Below are positions 12,114-23,120 of a stretch of 64,000 bases of DNA, piece by piece. The stretch comes from Tetrahymena elliotti 4EA. Lineage: Eukaryota > Ciliophora > Oligohymenophorea > Hymenostomatida > Tetrahymenidae. The number at the start of each line of letters is the position of its first letter. Position 1 is the stretch's first letter. The DNA lies in assembly GCA_000231825.2 (NCBI GenBank), contig JH720293.1:434001-498000 (forward strand). The letters are read 5' to 3'. A program made the translations under genes and the position numbers. Under the pieces are notes generated by a model. That model saw nothing but the letters and a program-made list of their open reading frames with translations, did no database searches and had not been told where the DNA came from.

Positions 12114-14432
12114 TCAAGCTTAGATTTAAGATTGTTGTTATTCGTATTCAACGAGAGCCTTTGCAGCTGATAGAATTTGTTCGTGATCTACATTTTCAGC
12201 ACTTATTTATTGGCTAAGAATTTATACTAATTCAATACGATTTTGTTATTTTTATATTAAGCCCTAAAGTTGCTAGTTGAGCTATTCGTTTTCTTATTAA
12301 AGAGTTATAGTTTATGTTTATAATTATTCCTTAAGTAAATTGTTTTCAGATTCGCTCTCTGTCAAAGTTTACTTTAATTTCTCTACTTCTGTTGTCAAAC
12401 TACCTACAACTTATTCGTGTGATGCCTTATCTTATATTTAAAGATGTAAATATTCAATTTAGCTTTTTAAATCAGTTATTTCTGTTTCTTTAAGAGTTAA
12501 ATCCTTTTATAAGCCTTCACTTTAAGCTAAAGCATTCTTCTTTTCTTCAATAACCTATTGTAATTAATGTTCAAGGTCTTATTATAAATTAGGGTGATTA
12601 TTTTCTTTTCTAGCAACATCTTCTGCTTTAGCTTCTAACTTATCATGGTGAGTTACATGATTGGTTTAAGTATTGCTTGATTTTCTTTGAGGTTAGGTAG
12701 CATTGGTGGTAGCAGTATTTGTTGTTGCTGTTGTTGTAGTAGTAGTAGTGGTGGTAGTGTGGTGAATTTGATGAGAAAGAGTTTGGCTATGGGTAGAAAT
12801 AGCAGGTTTGCTGTGATGAGTATGAGTTTATATCTTTAAATCTCTCATAGAAGCAACTTTAGGTTATGTGTTTTATCCAGAAATCCACTATTCAGCTGTC
12901 TAGCTAAAATCAATAGAGCAATCGGGATAGAGATCCTCCTAAAATTCTTAACTTTTTCTTGGGTAAATGATAGAAACTGCTTCTGCATATTTACTGCACA
13001 ATTTGACTAATCTGCAGACTTCATTTTGATGAGTATCAACAGCATACTTAGGCAAGAAACCATATCCCTTTAATTTTTAAAAATAAATTGATTTTTTTAT
13101 TAATAATGCATATTTTTAGTTTCTTAATAAAAAAAAACCTAATAATTAATTGAAAAATAAGAATGAAGTAAAGATAAAATATTATCTCTATTTCATATTT
13201 ATTTGTCCCATTAAGTATCTACAATTAAACTATTTTTAATGATTATCAAATGAAATAAAAATATTTTACCTTTGTTGTATCGGTAACCATAACATCGTTT
13301 TAATGGGTAGTAAGAGTACCGTTTTAGTATTCAAATAAACGGACCAAACCTTCACCTTTACCATTGAGATATAAAATACCTAAATCGCTATCATAGTATG
13401 GATGGAGAACACCTTAAGCTTGAGAGCAACCCTCTACCTTGATATTGCTTGAAGTGTTACGAATATCCCAAAGGAAAAGCTATCTCTTTTATAATTAGTC
13501 AAAACCAGTAGTAACAAAGTGACTTGTGTTACCTAAAAAGGCAATTTTTTATGCTCTGGTGCTTTAATGGGCTCCAAACTCTTTGACAAATGTTTATTAT
13601 CTAGGATCTACAATTCTTACCTATTTATAAAAGCAAATTTATGAATTATTTTATTTCAAAAAAAAACTTTTTAGTATAATTTTATTATTATCCAAAAAGC
13701 ATTAAAATAATCTAGATTTGTATTTAACATTTTATTTTTTATCATGCAAAGTTAAATTTAGTAATTACTTGTTTATCGTTCCATGTTGAACCAAGGAGTG
13801 ATCCATCATGAGACCATTCTAAGCAAAGAGCGTAGTTAGTGCCTTAGTTAACTGTCAAAACATCTTTGCCTTCTTCAGAATTCCAAACCTTATGTTATCA
13901 TAAAAAAATAAGCTAAAAATGAGCAACGCAGTATGATTTCATCAAAAAAATTAAAAGAATTCTTAAATAAAGAATTTAAGTTTTTTACCTTGATGGTTTT
14001 ATCATATGATGAAGTGGCTAAGATACCTTTAGCAGATTAATGAGGAGCAATTAAATTAACTTTAAGAGCATGTCCAGATAATGTGGTAATGGGAGTATCA
14101 ATATCTTTGTTGTTTTCATCTTCAATGTGCCATAACTTAATAGTTGCATCTTATGAAGCAGTGGCTACAGTGTTTTCTTAGTAAGGTAAGAACTTGAAAT
14201 CAGTAATATGAGAAGTATGTGCTCTAATTTAGGAAATTTGTTTGACTCTTCCAGCTTGTTTGTAGTTTAATACACCTAAAGTGCTTCCCATACCACCTTG
14301 AAGAGGGAAAGCTATGAACTTAGAGTTACCTGCTATAATGTAACCATCAGTAGCACCACCTAAAGGTTAAATGTCCTCCCACTTTGTATGAGATTTTGCA
14401 AAAAGATTTCTAAATCTAAACTTTTGGGCCAT
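12114..14432 (-). CDS. Coronin (WD40 actin-binding protein)
   Basis: Starts at ATG 14432 with the coronin N-terminal signature KFRFRNLFAKSHTK. A seven-bladed WD40 propeller follows. Visible blades include AHTSHITDFKFLPYQENTVA with SQDATIKLW, LSGHALKVNLIAPHQ with SSYDKTIKVW, and NYALCLEWSHDGSLLGSTW. The conserved C-terminal extension, an unusual Thr-rich linker (12700-12770, with Asn and His) and a C-terminal coiled coil follow. The coiled coil ends EYEQQQSQIQA before TGA 12116-12114. Coronins bind F-actin and Arp2/3 and regulate actin turnover, in ciliates notably around phagosomes and the cleavage furrow. Introns near 13080-13270, 13620-13770 and 13900-13990 split the propeller. The length and domain order are those of a short (type I/II) coronin. 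Confidence 0.9.
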
Positions 14433-15169
14433 TTTTCTTGTTTGTTCGCTAATTAAATGCTTTATTAAAAATATTTATTTTCTTCTTTTTTTTTTTTGGT
14501 GAATTTTTTGTTTAATTTTTATTTAATGAACAGGAAATCTGGATATATCCCAAACCCTTATCCGGAGAGAACTAAAAAGATAATCAAGAGTCATTTTTGA
14601 AGGGTAGAAATTTAGTTAAATCTATTTACATGCAAAGAGATACTAGACGGAAAAAATATGATTGGTAAATAAATAATTTTGAGGCGATTCAATGCAATTG
14701 AATACTCATTTAAAATAATAAATTTGAAGATCAATTAATTTGATTTATTTTTTACATTTATTTTGTCAATAAAAAAATAAATATTTATTAAGCAACTAAT
14801 TTAGTTGAATTGTTTTTGCTAAATTTTTATCTTCAATTACTTTGATCCGCTTGCTTATTTATTGAATAGATCTAAAAGTAACTTTTTTTTTATTTTTTGA
14901 AAGAAAGAAGTAAATAAATTTTATGGATTACAGCTCAGCTTAATAAAAGTGATTATTGATATTCTTTTATATTAAGCTTGAATAGTAAATTTTAAGACAA
15001 TAATCAGCTAATCTTAATAAATTTATATTTCATTTTCAAATTCTTAATTATTTATTTATTTCTTTTATATAAAGTAGGTGTATCTTTCAGATATGTTTTA
15101 TGATAAAATTAAAAGTTAGCATATAAGTCAGCTTATTAATGTTTCTTATTTTCCCTTTATTTCATCAGA
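14433..15169. other. Intergenic region upstream of coronin and tRNA
   Basis: Holds the coronin promoter on the minus strand and the 5' flank of the tRNA. A slightly GC-richer stretch, 14525-14660, lies just upstream of coronin and could be 5' UTR. I see no coding evidence. Confidence 0.5.
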
Positions 15170-15240
15170 GCTGCGTTGGTCTAGTGGCAGGATTATTGCC
15201 TTCCAAGCAATCGGCTCGGGTTCGATTCCCGGACGCAGCA
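15170..15240 (+). tRNA. tRNA-Gly (anticodon UCC)
   Basis: A 71-nt cloverleaf. The acceptor stem GCTGCGT (15170-15176) pairs with ACGCAGC (15233-15239), with discriminator A at 15240. The anticodon stem ATTGC/GCAAT encloses loop CTTCCAA, giving anticodon UCC (reads GGA). The T-arm has the GGTTCGATTCC box B sequence and the D-arm the TGGTCTAGTGG box A sequence. A run of six T directly follows (15241-15246), the usual RNA polymerase III terminator. No intron and no encoded CCA. Confidence 0.97.
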
Positions 15241-15759
15241 TTTTTTATCTAAAAAATTTTTTATTCATTAAAAAGAAAGCTAAAAAATGTATTGATTTAA
15301 ATAATTTATTTATTAACAGAACCTGTACTTGTAGAGAAAATTAATTTTTGATAAAACAATATCTTTAAAATATAGAATGTGAATTAATCTTTTTTAAATA
15401 TTTTTTGTTTAATAATTGTTATAAAATGCAACATTTTAAAAAATAATTAAATAAATTTAAATGAAATTTCCTTGTCTGATGCTAAAGTTCCAATATTTTA
15501 ACAAAAGTAATCTTACAATGCATGTTATATTTTCTTTCTTACTTACATTCTAAAAAAGTTTGAAAGGAATAAAAAGCAAGAGCTTGAAATATTTGACTAC
15601 TGTTATTGTTGAAAATATTATTATTTTTTTTTAAGAAAATTTTGATTTTAAAAGGATCAAATAAGTTATTTATAAAAGACAAAAATGGTTATAAAATAAT
15701 AATATAAAGGAAAATATATAAAAAATAGGTTACTAATCGAAATAGCATTTACAATCTGA
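15241..15759. other. Intergenic region after tRNA-Gly
   Basis: Begins with the T6 polymerase III terminator of the tRNA. The rest is AT-rich sequence, probably 3' UTR of the downstream minus-strand gene. Nothing else is seen. Confidence 0.6.
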
Positions 15760-16971
15760 TCAATTTTACTAAAATAAATGAGACTCCATATATTATCCTA
15801 AGATTCCATCTCTAAAGTAAGTAGGCAATTCAATATTTTTTTAATTTTTTAATTCTTTTAGCTGTTTTTCGTACATTCCGATGAAGAAATCAGAAATACT
15901 ATTTAAATAAATAATATTTCTGACAAAAGACCTAATGTGGCTCTAAATTTAGGCATGATTTTCATCTTTAAACTCTTTCTTAAAATACTTCTTGACATCT
16001 TTAATTTCTATTTCAGATTCAAACTTAGTTATGGCATTGTAGCTAACAGAAAAAGATTTTTAGAAAAATAATTATGCAGATTTGCTGAATGCTTTTCTGT
16101 TAAGAATACAAGAGCCTACATTTTTGTTAAATTCTACAAAAATTTATTGAATAAACTACTGATCACCTTCAATCACTTTTTTTGAGGAAAAATTCTAAAA
16201 CGAGAATACTCTTGTGAATGCATATTCCATAAAAAGATATCTGTATGCTTTACGGTATTTCAAACGAACACTTAGGTATTTACCTTCTCTTACTTCTAAT
16301 TTTTTTTTGTTAATTTCATTTAAATCATCAATAACAGTTTCCTCTCTAGCACTAATTCTATAATGCTTAGTATTAAAAATAAAATCTAAGTTATTAGAAG
16401 AGTCTCTATTTTTTTTATCTAATACAATAGGATCATCAACATTCAAAGGAACTTTAAGTCTTGTTCCATCTTCAAATGAAAAGTCTACAACAATATCATT
16501 TTAGCAACAACTAAATGATTCAAAATCAATAATATCTGAAATTCCGCAATACTGTTGAAAAAATTAATTTTAGCTACCATCAGATTCATTTGGATTTTAA
16601 TTTTTCCTTGCTTGCAAAATTTCATTCAACATATCAAAAAATTTGATTTAGTTTTAATAGTCCTTAATCTATATGCCACTTTCAAAAGAAAACAAATCTT
16701 AAACAGGTTTCATCATGATTAAGCTAGACTACGAAATTCTATTTAATGTATCAAGTCTTATTTCATTTTCTTTTTGATCTTTAAAACTTTTTGATTTAAA
16801 TCTACCTAGTTTACCCTCTATTTCAATTGGCTTATTTTCTTTTACAATTTATCTTAAGAAAGTGTAAATGAAATCAACAGCTTATTGGATTGGTATTTAG
16901 TTTAATATGCTATCTTGATGAAAATTAACAGGAACAAGCTACTTTCTAAAATTCTATCTATGGTCTGCCAT
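15760..16971 (-). CDS. mRNA 5'-triphosphatase, Cet1-like tunnel family (capping enzyme beta subunit)
   Basis: An apparently intronless gene of 403 codons from ATG 16971 to TGA 15762-15760. The product looks like a tunnel-fold (TTM) RNA triphosphatase, which removes the gamma phosphate of nascent mRNA as the first capping step. Near residues 50-56 is EIEGKLG, corresponding to the first metal-binding strand motif. Near 318-323 is FESEIEIKD, the second Glu-rich strand motif. Between them a conserved basic block reads SVRLKYRKAYRY followed by FMEYAFTRVFSF, resembling the substrate-binding strands of Cet1. It is stand-alone, with no guanylyltransferase domain, as in fungi and protists and unlike the cysteine-phosphatase type of animals. 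Assignment rests on motif pattern; catalytic alignment was not computed. Confidence 0.68.
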
Positions 16972-17391
16972 TTTAAATTATATTTGAAATTTCAGTAATT
17001 AAATAAATTATTTGTTAATTAAATATTATTTATTAATAGTTGTTAATCTTTTTAAATCAGCAGTGTCTAGTCTCCTTTACATAAATCTTAATTAAAATCA
17101 TATATACCACAAGCACATTAAATTTTTTATCCAAAAAATAAGAAATAATTTTATCAATTTTCATTTTTATTTTAAATAAAACAAAAAATATTTTTTAATA
17201 ACAAATTCATCATTAAATTATTAAAATAAGTATAAAATGAACAAAAGAAATTAAAAAAAGTTAGTAGAATTATTGAGGTGGTACAAGTTAGATTTTTTTA
17301 TTTTATTTTAGAATAATTAAATTCTCAAACAACATAAAGTAAGAATTACAAGTTCCTCAAATAAAAATTAAGAGAGAGTGGAATATTTATG
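16972..17391. other. Intergenic spacer
   Basis: About 420 bp of AT-rich sequence between the triphosphatase start (16971) and the stop of the FHA-RING gene. It contains the upstream region of the former and the 3' UTR of the latter. No feature was recognised. Confidence 0.6.
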
Positions 17392-20025
17392 TCAATTTAA
17401 ATTTAAAGGACATGAATTGTTTTCTTGATTACAAATTGGACATAATTTTTTTAAGAATTAACTATTTTCTTCCTTGAGTAATTTCTAAAAATGATTTTGA
17501 TCACAATCTTTGCAAAATGTGTGACCACATCCTAAACCGATCAAGATTTCAGAAGAGTGTGTTTATTTTGGATATGCTAAATTACAATTGAGAAGATAAT
17601 TTTATACTAATTTACAAGGATTTTAACAATTTGGTTGTAATGCTTTCAAGTCAAATTATTTTTGAGGCTTTTGTGCTGAAATATTTATGTGCAAAAAATT
17701 TTAAATTCCCACTTTGATGATAGAGTCATTTCCAATATATTATTTATCTGATATTTTAATCCAAGATCCATTTCTAGCAGCAAACTAACAAAAGATAACC
17801 TTCCATTTTTTAATATTTCTATTTAAATTAGCATCAAACACATCTACTTAAACTAAACGAATTTCTCCATGCTTTCGACTGAGCTAAGTATCTTTTTAAA
17901 ATAAATCAAAAATGGTAGAATGGTTTCTTCCAATCAAGAAATGATTCAATTTATTTATTTCAATTTGCTTTTCCTAATAGCTTTCTTACTATGTAATGCT
18001 AAATGCATTAATTTTTAAATAAGCTTTTTCTTCATTTTCTATAATCTAAACAGACTTAAATTCTAAAAATATGTTGCCTACTTATAACTCAGTGTTACTT
18101 GTGATTTCCTCAAATTCTTTACTTTTAATAAAAGTTCCATTCCTACCTTAGTTCTTACCTAAATAAAATCTATATTAATCATCACATAGTATTTAAATAT
18201 GGTTTCTAGAGCAATCTTAAGAATTTATGATATAATTATATTTAATATTATCATCTTTTATTCTTGAAATATTAATAACAAATTTTGTTGGGTTATCTGG
18301 GTATATTAATTCGTGTTCTTACTTATGATATTAAAAATTTTGTCCCTATTCTTTTGATGAGACCGTAACAATATAATCAAGTAATTTCCAGTCCAAAGGT
18401 TATTTTTGTTATGTTAAATCAAAAGTTGTACTTTAATAATCACCATTTTTTAGAGCAAATTAATCATAGTATTTTGTTTCTTCTTCAGCTTAGTTTTTCT
18501 ATATGAACAATTGAGTTTATTTTTAATCTGGTTTCATTTAATTTGTTGCTTCATAAAATTTTGTTGTCTATTATATTTCTTAATACTATTTTTATTTTTC
18601 CTATTAAGTTGGTTAGAAAGTATTTTGCTACTATCCCATTTTTTAATTAGGGGATATTTAGTTCTATGCTTAATCTTATCTAATTGGTTTAACTTTAAAC
18701 ATTGTAAACTCATCTTTTTAACTACCTCCTTAAGGTCCTTGAGGTGTAATTTCTAACTTTTTTGGATAACAAACAATTTCTTGTGCTTATTCACTCTCAT
18801 CATCATCGTCGTCGTCATCATCATCGTCATCTTCATCATCATCCTCCTCCTACTCATCATCTTTATTATTTTTTTAAATACTTTATTTTTGGTTATTTAT
18901 ATTTTGCTTTTATTATTCTTGCTAAATGGGATAGTTAAATGTATCTGTTGACATTAGATCATTATTAAATTTTTAAAAACTCCTAATAAAATATAAAATA
19001 ATTATCATTTTAGTTATCAATATCAAGTAAATTACATTTTTTCATTTGTGAAAACTTCTTCAACTTAGTTTTCATCATCATCATCATCATCGTCATCTTC
19101 TTCTTCTTCTTCATCATCAGCATTACTAATTTAGCTTTATTGATTTATTTATTTGGAACTACTTTATTAATTAGCAACTAAAGATCCAACCTCAACATCG
19201 AAGCAATTTTAATCAAAATGTTTCTCAAAAGGTTTTTAATTTTGATAGTTTTGCCTTTCATTAACGTTTTCATTATTTTATAATTAGGCAAAGGAACCAA
19301 ATTGATTTTCTTATTTTCTATCTATAATTTCTTCAACTTAACTTTCTTTATATTTTATTATCAAAAATAAATAAAAGCTAATTTTTAAAAAAATTAGAAA
19401 ACCTTCAATATTTAGGATCATGTGCTTGCTAGCCTCTTATTCATAATAAATATCTAAATATTTAAAATATTTTCAAATAATTATTGAATAAAGAAATGTA
19501 TTACTTTCAGATTTAGCTTTCTTTATTAAATCTATCTCTGAATGTAAGGTTGCTGTGTTTAAAACTAAAATAAGCATAAATTTATTTTTAAAAGTTATTT
19601 TTACCATTTTATAAGCTCTGAGTTTATTGAAAAGACTAAGTGTTTTATTTGCCAAATTAAATATCATTATTATTTTGTTACACTTATTCTTATTTTATTT
19701 ATTCTATTTGCAGACTATTTTACTCAAATAAATCTTTTAATACTATAATTTCATCATAAAACGATTTTAATTTCATTTTTTCGATTACACTAAGTTGCTG
19801 CTTAAATTCTAACATACATTCTAAGAATATTTCATAACTATTTGAAAGCAAATCATGCCCTATTAAACCTGATTCTATTATTAAATTTTCAAATTTTTTC
19901 GGTATTTTTTCATTAAGAGCAAGTTATAAATCTTCTGATTTCCAAGAAACAGGATTGGGGCTTGATGTAACCTTTATATAAGCTAATTATGTTGGAGTTA
20001 AATTAAGCTTTTAGCTATTAATCAT
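17392..20025 (-). CDS. Protein with two FHA domains and a C-terminal RING-type zinc finger
   Basis: Starts at ATG 20025, the first ATG after an in-frame TGA five codons upstream. The N-terminal 120 residues are helical and unassigned (possibly SAM-like). An Asn/Gln-rich region and long Asp/Glu runs (18790-18850 and 19075-19125) follow. A first FHA-like domain lies at about 18100-18300 (SRNHIQIL and GKNQGRNGTFIKSK). A second is at about 17760-17960 (FLIGRNHST, QLSRKHGEI and AARNGSWI), with the phosphothreonine-binding R, S-R-x-H and N-G signatures. The C terminus (17400-17640) holds paired cysteines, GCGHTFCKDC and LCPIC, a RING-type finger. FHA-RING proteins such as RNF8, CHFR and Dma1 are phospho-dependent ubiquitin ligases, so a similar role is inferred. 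Introns lie near 18970-19040, 19340-19400 and 19450-19690; their exact borders are uncertain. Confidence 0.72.
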
Positions 20026-20199
20026 ATTTAAAAAAAATCAAAAATCTTATCTTTGTATATAAGATTTTCCTAAAATCTATTTAATTTGCTATTTCTTTTT
20101 TTTGATGTAATTAATCTTTTTTAATATCTTACAAAAAAAAATACAAAAATTAACAAAAATAAATCAATCAATCAATTTATTAATTATAATCGATTACTA

Positions 20200-20274
20200 T
20201 CAAATCAATTTTCTTTTTAAAGTTTCAATTAAAACACATTTCTCCTGATAGCTATTAAAGACCTTTGATGATAG
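20200..20274 (-). other. Terminal coding exon after the microexon array
   Basis: An AG acceptor at 20275-20276 on the minus strand is followed by 24 codons and TGA. The frame opened by the 3-nt exons (phase 0) enters it directly, and it has normal helical protein composition (Lys, Glu, Cys, Tyr, Leu). The intron separating it from the last 3-nt exon is 54 nt, the same size as those inside the array. It ends about 175 bp before the start of the FHA-RING gene. Confidence 0.7.
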
Positions 20275-23120
20275 CTATTTTTCAAAAAATTATTAGATAA
20301 ATTTATTCAAAAAAATAAAAATTTTTACTTCCTATTATGATATGTCAAAATAAATTTCTGCATTTAAACAATTAAATACCCACTTTTTCAAATAAAAAAT
20401 ATATATTATTAAAGTTCTTCTCATAAAAATTACATTACATCCTATATTAGATGAATAAGTTTTTCTTATAAGCTAATCAACAACTTGAATTTTATTTACT
20501 TTCTTTTTTTAAAAAAATCTTTCAATTTAAATTTAAATAATATCTTTTTTACTTCCTTTAAAAAATTAATATGAGAGAATTAGGATTTTTTTATTTATTT
20601 TGAATTTTACTCCCTATTATACAATTAAATTTAGTTAATTTTAAAATGGCATTCATAATAATTGTACTTCCTTTTTTTAAGTTAAGAAAAATTAGCAACA
20701 TAGATGACTAGAATAATTTATCTATTTAATTTGTTACTTCCTATTTAAATAAAAGTAAATTTAAACTCAAATGGTTGTTAAAAAAATAAATGTTTACCAC
20801 CTAGTTAAATTATTTTTATTAAATAATCATCGACTAATAAAAATTTTCTGATTACATGCTGATGTGAATTTAAGATATTTTTAATAGGCTGAATCAAATA
20901 TCTAAAAAATATTACTTTCTTTTATTAAGAATAGAAAAAATAAGATAAATTAGCTAGAAAATATTGCTTTACCAACTTTTATTGCAAATTAAATTAGCAC
21001 TTAACAAATCGTAAGAACGAAGAAGATATTTACCACCTTTTCATTTATGGTTATTATTAAGTTTTAAAAAATCAATATAAATTATATATACTTCCTGTTT
21101 TTTTTATGAAATTAAAATGATTTCTTGTCTACAATATCATTTTATTTACCAACTATTATTTTAAATAATGGATTAATTAAAATTACTTTCAAATAATTAA
21201 TAAATTACTCCCTATTTTAAAAAAATTTAAATCAGTCTTTTTATTCTCTCATCTTATGTATTTACCTGCTACAAATATATTTTAGAATAAAATTTAAGAA
21301 GCTTCTTCTTATAAGGTATTTACTTCCTAGTTTTAAAAATAATTTTTTCTTTTTTAATAATTGTCACAATAACTTACAATCTTAATTGATAGATTTAATA
21401 TAAATTTTCACCACTTCATTTCAAATTTACTCTCTTTTTTTTAAAAATAATTTTTATTAATTCTAAAAATAAAAATTAATGTATTACGATCTTTATTGTA
21501 AAAATATTTTTAAATCTGAATTCGCTGATTCAATCATACTCCCTATTATTTAAGAAAATTACTATATCTTTTGAAATAAATTGAACCAAATGATTTACAC
21601 TCTGTTAAATATTTTTATAATTTATTTGTTCATATGCTTCATAAAATTAATTTATTACATCCTATTTATTAACAAATTATTACTCTTTTTCTGAAATATT
21701 AGACAAACTAATACTTACTCTCTATTAAATAAATTATAAGATGAATCAATATCCATTCTCTATTTACAAACTTGACTTACAAACTACAAAAAAGTTATCT
21801 TGCTTTTATTCTTCTTATCACTAATATATTTTACGATCTTAATTTAATAAAATAGTCTTTATTTTCAATTGAAATGAGAAATGTACTTACTTTCTATTTT
21901 TAGAATTTAGTTAAATCTATAATCATATGAGTATTTATTTACTATTTCTTCCTTTATATAAGTTATTTAAAAGCATTTTTGTTTTGTCATAGAATGTAAA
22001 TAATATTTGGTTACATAAGATGTGTACTGTTTATTATTAAAAATAATTTAAAAACAATGAAAAAATAAATAGAAATTTACACCAAATGGCTTTCCCAATA
22101 AAGTTGAAATCAAATCATTAACAGTGCTTAATGAACTTTGTTTAATATTCTTTTAAAATAATTGTACACATTTTTCATTTATTAAAATAATACATTTATT
22201 TCTTCAATAATTTGATTTTATTCACATTTCTCTTATTCATTTTATCCCTAAACTTCCTAAACTTATGGTTATTGTGGTTTTATTAAATCAGAAAGGTTTT
22301 CAGTATCAGGTGTACCTTTCTTTTTGACAAATGTATCCAGAATAAGAGTGTCAAATTAGAACTATAACATAAAAATGTTTTTATCTATTTAGAATTTTAT
22401 TTTCAAGTTTAAAATAAATTACAATTTCCTATAAAGATATGTTGATTTTTTCCATTTACTTTTTACAGTGTTATGTGAAGCTTGAAGAATTCTACTTGAT
22501 TAAAGTCTTATTTATCTCATGAACAAATTGTATTTTACCTTCTGGATTATAAATAACTTTTTCTTTTAAAATATTCAATTACCTTGTTATATGATTATCT
22601 TCATCTTTTCTGCTTGAAATTGAATCTATTCTCTTGATAATATTTTCATATTCTATGTGAGATGAATTAGAAAGCTCAATAATTTTATCAAAAACAGTTT
22701 TAATCTATTTTTAAGTATGAAATTTTATCAAAATATTCTATCTCATATTTTTAGTTACCGATTACAATTGCTCTACTACATCATTAATATTTGCCAATAA
22801 ATTTTTAATAGTCTCAAGCATACCTCTATCTAAAATTTTTACAGCTATTTATTTTAAATTGCCTTGAGCAGAGCTTTTAATTGAACCAAGCACCAAATCA
22901 ATATCATCCTCTGTTATTTTTTAGCTTGAATCCCTGTGTTATAATCTATGACATTAGATGCATATTTGTTAGAAAATCTTATTTCTACCACATTTTTCAT
23001 TTAAACATCTTTAGAATTTTCCAAAAAAGAATTTAAAAGACATTAATTTAAACATTTTTAATACAATAAACTCTTTTCTTTATGCTCAGAACATCTATCA
23101 CATCTACTATAGCTTGACAT
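20200..23120 (-). CDS. Coiled-coil protein gene ending in an array of single-codon exons
   Basis: Family unknown; the product is about 300 residues. Exon 1 starts at ATG 23120 and has a small Cys/His cluster (CDRCSEH, then KCLNQC) that could be a degenerate B-box. Exon 2, ending at 22467, is helical with heptad-like spacing. Exon 3 (22194-22384) is Gln-rich (LDTFVKKKGTPDTENL). Three short exons follow: 22081-22089 (P F G), 22015-22026 (Y T S Y) and 21943-21951 (E E I). Then come 28 exons of exactly 3 nt and a terminal exon, 20200-20274. The terminal exon reads LSSKVFNSYQEKCVLIETLK plus four residues and TGA 20202-20200. All exons from exon 3's donor onward stay in phase 0. The first intron has two workable models (about 85 or 170 nt). 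Function is not inferable. Confidence 0.6.
20326..21896 (-). other. Array of 28 three-nucleotide microexons
   Basis: On the minus strand the pattern AG-NNN-GTA (TAC-NNN-CT on the plus strand) recurs 28 times at 49-70 bp spacing, most often 56-61 bp. Codon positions, 3' to 5' of the gene, start at: 20329, 20380, 20439, 20500, 20553, 20611, 20668, 20738, 20798, 20856; then 20916, 20973, 21034, 21092, 21150, 21209, 21266, 21324, 21378, 21431; then 21487, 21540, 21599, 21659, 21719, 21781, 21835, 21891. Each is flanked by GTA-type donors and T/A-rich AG acceptors; introns are about 46-67 nt and mutually unrelated. Read in phase 0 the first ten codons give K I F R D S G I R I and the last eight E E G E K D W E. 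No TGA occurs. Composition (six Glu, three Gly, one Trp, one His) is protein-like and unlike the AT-rich background. At 21765 an alternative site gives the same Phe codon as 21781. Confidence 0.78.

Noticed and set aside
20326..21896. CRISPR array or minisatellite, because of the even ~58 bp spacing
   Set aside because: Only the flanking TA-C and C-T bases recur. There is no shared repeat sequence and the intervals do not align with each other, so neither model fits.
20326..21896. A transcription-factor binding site cluster with core TACTTCCTATT
   Set aside because: The three central bases vary freely at most sites (ATG, CTG, GAT, CAA, ACT and others), which a binding motif would not allow. 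The constant bases are exactly splice donor and acceptor on the minus strand.
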